Shown: piece by piece, positions 3,984 through 7,400 of the stretch
How the letters are laid out: every line of letters begins with the position of its first letter
How positions within the stretch are numbered: position 1 is the stretch's first letter
From: Chloroflexota bacterium
GTDB taxonomy: Bacteria; Chloroflexota; Chloroflexia; JAMDCE01
Length of the DNA stretch: 7,400 bases
Reading direction: 5' to 3'
NCBI GenBank assembly: GCA_023489135.1
Contig: JAMDCE010000247.1
Location: 1 to 7,400, forward strand
The notes under the pieces: model-generated
The model's database searches: none
Told to the model about the DNA's origin: nothing
The model's input: only the letters and a program-made list of their open reading frames with translations
Position numbers and translations under genes: made by a program

Positions 3984-4727
3984 GTGAATCGGAAGCAGTT
4001 CCGCATGCTTGATCCTCAGGAAGAGGATTTCGCCTCGGGCGGGCTCTCTCAATTCCTGGCGGATCGTAGCGCTCGATTGCTGATCTTACCTGGCGATCCT
4101 GACGCGCCTAGTATTGAGTTCGACTCCGAGTTCTGGTCTTGGTGGCTCGGTGATTGTATCGATCCAGCGACCGGTAGGCCTGCGCGTTGGGGTAGAAACA
4201 GCCGACCAACTTCAATGGCCGCGGTTCGCGGCGAGTTTCAGAATGACGACCAAGATTGGCGGTATTACATGGCCCTGTTGCGGTGTGGGGGGCTAGACAA
4301 GGCGCTAGGGCGGGCTGGATTCTATAGGTTGAGGCAGGGTCGGGCCTTTCGACTCATTGCCATCGTGGGACGTATTTGGGCCACTCTTGACCTCTACCGT
4401 GAAGCCGTTGAGCGCTTCGGTGTGCACGGGCCGTGGGAGATCACTTTGGCTCTATCTGGGACAGCTGGCTCGCTCCTTGGCCATCTCGCGGAAGGATGGG
4501 CAGAACCTGATACTTTGAACAATGATATGCCACCTTGCCGCGAGCCTGGCGTACTTCTGCGCAAGGAAATTGCTCAATTGCCCGACATTGACGGTGCGCG
4601 AGCCATTGCGTTCAGTTTCGGCGCGTGGTTGGAGGACACTTGGGGCGTACGTCAGCGCAGGTTCTTGGCTCGTTGCGGGCAGCTTACAGACCAGTTCGAC
4701 AAAGAGAACTACCAGCGGTCCCTGTAG
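3984..4727 (+). CDS. Protein of unknown function next to tRNA cluster
   Basis: A 247-residue protein I do not recognise with confidence. It starts at GTG 3984 with a weak AGGT at 3972-3975; an in-frame TAG lies 9 nt upstream, and ATG 4005 is an alternative start. The sequence is rich in Trp and Arg. A first half (about 1-110) has FDSEFWSWWLGDCIDP and DDQDWRYYMALL. A second half has YRLRQGRAFRLIAIVGRIWATLDLYREAVERFG in separable pieces, then a Gly-containing ALSGTAGSLLGHLAEGWAEP segment. The second half reminds me weakly of C-terminal regions of AlbA_2/Schlafen-type ATP-binding proteins, which are common in defence islands, but no AlbA domain itself is present. There is no signal peptide or clear transmembrane segment. 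It is convergent with the AbiTii gene, 130 bp away. Protein-like composition and length support a real gene; the function is open. Confidence 0.7.
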   Translation: MNRKQFRMLDPQEEDFASGGLSQFLADRSARLLILPGDPDAPSIEFDSEFWSWWLGDCIDPATGRPARWGRNSRPTSMAAVRGEFQNDDQDWRYYMALLRCGGLDKALGRAGFYRLRQGRAFRLIAIVGRIWATLDLYREAVERFGVHGPWEITLALSGTAGSLLGHLAEGWAEPDTLNNDMPPCREPGVLLRKEIAQLPDIDGARAIAFSFGAWLEDTWGVRQRRFLARCGQLTDQFDKENYQRSL

Positions 4728-4857
4728 CACAGCTTCAGATTGGAGGAATGCCGACGGCACAGCAACTACCTTGCTGCGCCTCTATGTGCTGCAAAGCATT
4801 GCCCATGATTCACACGGCTGGTAAAGGAGTTATCGAAACGGGAGCACGAGCCACCCA

Positions 4858-5778
4858 TTATTGAGGAATACCATAGTATGATGCCACTGCCTTAAACAGT
4901 AATTCTGCCGCCGCAGCGGTTACACCGCTCCAGGCACCCGAAACAGCCTTGCTGGTCATTTTGCCAATCCAGCCTGCCACTTTCTCACCAAACTGCCTCG
5001 GATGCTGCGGTTCTCCGTCTTGCTGAATAGCCTTCTCCAACTCCTGAATCTCCTTCGCGGAGACTCCCAGGCTGGCCAGGTAACTCCTCAGACTATCGAA
5101 ATCTCCCTTCTGAACCGTATTCACCACGTTTTGGGTGAAATTAGAGCTTCCAGAGGCTAAGTTGTTGTTTCCACCTAGGATGTAGGTATTGAACACCTGA
5201 TTCACACGCTCGCCCGGAAGCGGGCGAGTACCAGGCTTAGCCTCGCCCGCCTCCGGTGCCTCCTCTTCGATTTCTAGCACGAAGTTTAGGATTCTGTTCC
5301 TCACAGTGTCGAGAACGGCCACCAGACTGTTTGACGGAATAACGCGCCAAGCAGAGAGGCAATTTAGCCCTTCGTAAATCTCAGAACCAACTGACACGAT
5401 TAAGTCTGCCGGCCAAGGTGACTGACAAGTGCTGCCGCCTCCCTGCTTGACAAGAGCCTCATAGGCACTGACGCCATCCGTGAGATAGACGATGCTTGCC
5501 AACTCCCTAAAGTTCTCTGGAAGACAACCGGGAGGAATTGGTGCATTGTTTAGCCCGCTGCCAAAGGGTCCTGAGAAGTAGCCTCTCGATTCGACGCTAA
5601 TGATCCGGTATTCCGGTAGTTCTCCCTTCAACCTGTACCCGTTGAGTTCTTGATCAACCCACTTCTTGAAAGCCTCATGGCCCAGGCGTGCCGCCAATAC
5701 TTTGGACTTGCGGAGAACGACTGACAGACTGACTTCTGAATCTACCGCAGCGTCCCTAATCTCCCCAAGAAGGCTCAT
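4858..5778 (-). CDS. AbiTii-type abortive-infection protein
   Basis: A 306-residue protein whose N-terminus (LLGEIRDAAVDSEVSLSVVL, RKSKVLAARLGHEAFKKWV, DQELNGY) matches what I recall of the AbiTii domain, a phage-defence family linked to abortive infection in Lactococcus and found in defence islands of many bacteria. Residues about 1-185 hold this domain. A Pro/Glu-rich linker follows (EEEAPEAGEAKPGTRPLP). Then come the asparagine-rich VFNTYILGGNNNLASGSSNF, the helical SLRSYLASLGVSAKEIQELE, and an Ala-rich amphipathic C-terminal segment (about 275-306) that may contact membrane or partner. The start is supported by TTGGAG upstream of ATG 5778 on the minus strand, about 9 nt away, and a promoter at 5834-5862. 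It is divergent from the DNA methyltransferase across 500 bp. The molecular mechanism of AbiTii is not known to me. Family assignment is from memory of conserved sequence, fairly confident. Confidence 0.8.
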   Translation of the reverse strand: MSLLGEIRDAAVDSEVSLSVVLRKSKVLAARLGHEAFKKWVDQELNGYRLKGELPEYRIISVESRGYFSGPFGSGLNNAPIPPGCLPENFRELASIVYLTDGVSAYEALVKQGGGSTCQSPWPADLIVSVGSEIYEGLNCLSAWRVIPSNSLVAVLDTVRNRILNFVLEIEEEAPEAGEAKPGTRPLPGERVNQVFNTYILGGNNNLASGSSNFTQNVVNTVQKGDFDSLRSYLASLGVSAKEIQELEKAIQQDGEPQHPRQFGEKVAGWIGKMTSKAVSGAWSGVTAAAAELLFKAVASYYGIPQ

Positions 5779-5833
5779 TCTGTTTGCTCCAACCTACTGG
5801 AAAACATACGCACAGCTGTTTTCTCAGGCAGAG

Positions 5834-5862
5834 ATTGTACACCCAATACAGAGGTAACGCAA
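5834..5862 (-). promoter_or_regulatory. Sigma70-type promoter for the AbiTii gene
   Basis: On the minus strand TTGCGT (5862-5857) and TACAAT (5839-5834) are separated by exactly 17 bp, about 55 bp upstream of the AbiTii start codon. Both boxes keep four or five consensus bases. Confidence 0.6.
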
Positions 5863-6180
5863 TCGAAAAACGGGCCGTCGGTCGCTTCGCTTCGAAGCCG
5901 AGGGCCGGGGCACTACGGTTCAGAGCATCTCTCGCCAACCGACCCATCGCTGAGAGGTAAATTGGTTTCTTAGGGTATCCAGAGGTGACGAACCCTAGCC
6001 TTCCGTCAGGTTCTGGACAGTGCGGGAGAGTTCGGTGCTTCCACTGATGCAGTAGCACTTAATCATTAGCGGGACAGCGGCTAGAGTCGGCTATGCAGTG
6101 GGAGGATTGGAGCTTTGCTCGTAGGGAATGAATCCGACCGTCTGGTATGTGTTCTCGAAGGATAATTGGCGAAGAGAAAC
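5863..6180. other. Intergenic region between divergent defence genes
   Basis: Nearly 320 bp without a convincing gene. A minus-strand frame of 100 codons (5756-6058) overlaps the AbiTii start and its promoter, has no ribosome binding site and no recognisable domain. The left end (about 5872-5910) is GC-rich with short complementary words around CTTCGAAG, and 5897-5908 repeats 12 bp of the tRNA-Phe acceptor/T-stem sequence. The rest appears unstructured. Confidence 0.5.
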
Positions 6181-6209
6181 TTGACGTGCGGTTGGTTGAG
6201 ACATAGAAT
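6181..6209 (+). promoter_or_regulatory. Near-consensus sigma70 promoter for the DNA methyltransferase
   Basis: TTGACG (6181-6186) and TAGAAT (6204-6209) are separated by 17 bp, each one mismatch from consensus. Transcription would start near 6216, giving a leader of about 63 nt before ATG 6279. Confidence 0.75.
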
Positions 6210-6278
6210 GAGACCGGTCCAATAGTAGCTGCAATCTAAGTATTAGTGGCGATTGGCTCAGAAAGGGCAACGTTGGTT

Positions 6279-7400
6279 ATGGCTGACAACCTTCTGTACT
6301 ATGGCGATAACCTGGACATATTGCGCCACCACGTCAAGGACGAATCGGTAGACCTGATCTACCTTGACCCGCCGTTCAACTCCAACGCCAATTACAACGT
6401 GCTTTTCAAGGAAACGACGGGGCAGGTATCCGCTGCTCAACTTCAAGCGTTCACTGACACCTGGCATTGGGACTTGATGGCGGAAAAGACGTTTAAGGAA
6501 ATCGTAGAAGATGGCGCGCCGCAAGTGGCCAAAATGATTGCTTCCCTACAGGAGTTCATCGGCCGCAACGACATGATGGCCTACCTGGTGATGATGACGG
6601 TCCGCCTGATCGAACTGCGCCGGGTCCTGAAGCCCACTGGTTCTATCTATCTCCACTGTGATCCTACCGCTAGCCACTACTTGAAGATTGTGCTAGATAC
6701 AATATTTGGCAAGCAAAGCTTCCGCAACGAGATCGTTTGGAAGCGGTTCTCTGGCCACGGCAATGTTTACCGCTCCTTCGGCCGGGTCCATGACACGATA
6801 TTCTTCTACACCAAAACCGACAAGTGGACCTGGAACCAGGTGTACAGGCCGCTATCTGAAAGATATGTAGGGTCATTCTTTCGGTACGTGGAGTCGGGAA
6901 CAGGAAGAGCGTACCGACTCCAGAATGTGCTCAATCCAAACAAGAATCGACCAAACCTGACGTACGAGTGGAACGGCCATGTCAGGGTGTGGAAGTGGAC
7001 CAAGGAGAAAATGCAAGAACTGCATGATGCTGGGCTGTTGGTCTATTCGAAAACCGGTCTCCCAGGCCTTAAACAATACTTGGATGAGAGTCCGGGCGAG
7101 AAACTTCACGATCTATGGGATGATATCAGGCCTATAGGACAGAGCGGTGATAAGAACCTGGGTTACCAAACGCAGAAGCCGCTGGCCCTACTGGAGCGCA
7201 TCATCGAGGCTAGTTCCAGCAAGGGTGGCGTCGTGCTGGATCCTTTCTGCGGATGCGGCAGTGCCGTCATTGCCGCCCACAAACTTGAGCGGTGCTGGAT
7301 CGGCATCGATATCACGCATCTCGCTATCACGGTGATGAAGAGGCGGCTAGAAGACAGCTTTGGGCTGAAGCCAGGGAAGGATTACCGGGTCGTTGGCGAA
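6279..7400 (+). CDS. Site-specific DNA methyltransferase, beta class (C-terminus beyond window)
   Basis: An S-adenosylmethionine-dependent DNA methyltransferase; 374 codons are visible and the frame is still open at the window end. Motif IV comes first (L29-D30-P31-P32-F33), followed by NDMMAYLVMMTVRLIEL, LKPTGSIYLHCDPTASHYLK and FRNEIVWKR. A variable stretch (about 160-280) is the likely target-recognition region. Then come LGYQTQKPLALLERII (motif X region) and motif I as D321-P322-F323-C324-G325-C326-G327. The IV-TRD-X-I order defines the beta class, and DPPF suits N6-adenine (or N4-cytosine) methylation. ATG 6279 is 11 nt from AAAGGG (6262-6267); TTG 6273 in frame has better spacing and is a possible start. 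Close relatives I recall are about 450-600 residues, and some carry a C-terminal restriction-endonuclease-like domain, so this may be a one-protein restriction-modification gene or the Mod of a type III-like system. It is divergent from AbiTii, consistent with a defence island. Confidence 0.93.
   Translation, partial: MADNLLYYGDNLDILRHHVKDESVDLIYLDPPFNSNANYNVLFKETTGQVSAAQLQAFTDTWHWDLMAEKTFKEIVEDGAPQVAKMIASLQEFIGRNDMMAYLVMMTVRLIELRRVLKPTGSIYLHCDPTASHYLKIVLDTIFGKQSFRNEIVWKRFSGHGNVYRSFGRVHDTIFFYTKTDKWTWNQVYRPLSERYVGSFFRYVESGTGRAYRLQNVLNPNKNRPNLTYEWNGHVRVWKWTKEKMQELHDAGLLVYSKTGLPGLKQYLDESPGEKLHDLWDDIRPIGQSGDKNLGYQTQKPLALLERIIEASSSKGGVVLDPFCGCGSAVIAAHKLERCWIGIDITHLAITVMKRRLEDSFGLKPGKDYRVVGE

Noticed and set aside
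4625..4864. Plus-strand frame running past the unknown gene, with GGAGG before ATG 4748
   Set aside because: The SD-to-ATG spacing is too short, the product is a 38-residue Cys-containing peptide without features, and the rest is out-of-frame shadow of the 3984 gene.
5986..6012. Possible H-type pseudoknot (TGACG/CGTCA with AACC/GGTT)
   Set aside because: Stems of 5 and 4 bp are expected by chance in a few hundred bases, and no repeat array or toxin of a type III system accompanies it.
5756..6058. 100-codon minus-strand frame upstream of AbiTii
   Set aside because: It covers the AbiTii promoter and start in another frame, and lacks a ribosome binding site and domain.
6258..7109. Several minus-strand frames across the methyltransferase
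   Set aside because: They are antisense shadows of a gene with clear methyltransferase motifs on the + strand.

Overview
The window looks like a bacterial chromosome segment with a fairly high GC content, a housekeeping left half and an accessory right half. Several signs suggest Chloroflexota or a neighbouring lineage: a selenocysteine-type glutaredoxin-like protein, an OmpR-type regulator with a winged-helix sequence familiar from that phylum, and many short palindromic intergenic repeats (TGTAG-prefixed palindromes, CACCCTGAGC-type units, heptamer arrays). This placement comes from memory of such genomes and is tentative.

Left part (1-2671). On the + strand, 65-394 reads as one thioredoxin-fold gene only if the in-frame TGA at 104-106 is decoded as selenocysteine. 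The TGA occupies the first Cys position of the usual CPxC motif, and a small stem-loop with GG in its loop follows 19 nt later, as in bacterial SECIS elements. A Nudix hydrolase with an N-terminal zinc ribbon (391-867, - strand) overlaps it tail to tail by 4 bp. A 72-residue zinc-binding protein with eight metal ligands (1255-1473, -) and an OmpR/PhoB-family response regulator with an altered receiver pocket (1994-2671, -) follow. The spaces between them hold strong hairpins, and about 460 bp (1474-1937) for which I have no gene.

Middle (2676-3800). About 550 bp of repeats are bounded by two oppositely oriented arrays of the same heptamer (GANNGCT). Inside are two perfect palindromes, two hairpins and a MITE-like nested inverted repeat; a related copy of the MITE-like core lies at 1939-1983. 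Then comes a - strand tRNA operon, transcribed Leu(GAG), Val(UAC), Phe(GAA), Gly(GCC), all with encoded CCA and ending in an intrinsic terminator at 3239-3263. Just upstream of the operon's -10 box lies a 21-bp copy of the 3' end of tRNA-Phe in the opposite orientation, which looks like an attachment-site remnant.

Right part (3801-7400). Beyond that remnant the content is accessory: a 247-residue protein I cannot assign (3984-4727, +), an AbiTii-type abortive-infection protein (4858-5778, -), and divergently a beta-class site-specific DNA methyltransferase (6279 to the window end, +) behind a near-consensus promoter. Together with the tRNA-adjacent position this reads as the edge of a phage-defence or restriction-modification island. 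No integrase is visible. The most notable observations are the selenoprotein with its SECIS, the tRNA-Phe fragment at the island edge, and the inverted repeat architecture around the response regulator.
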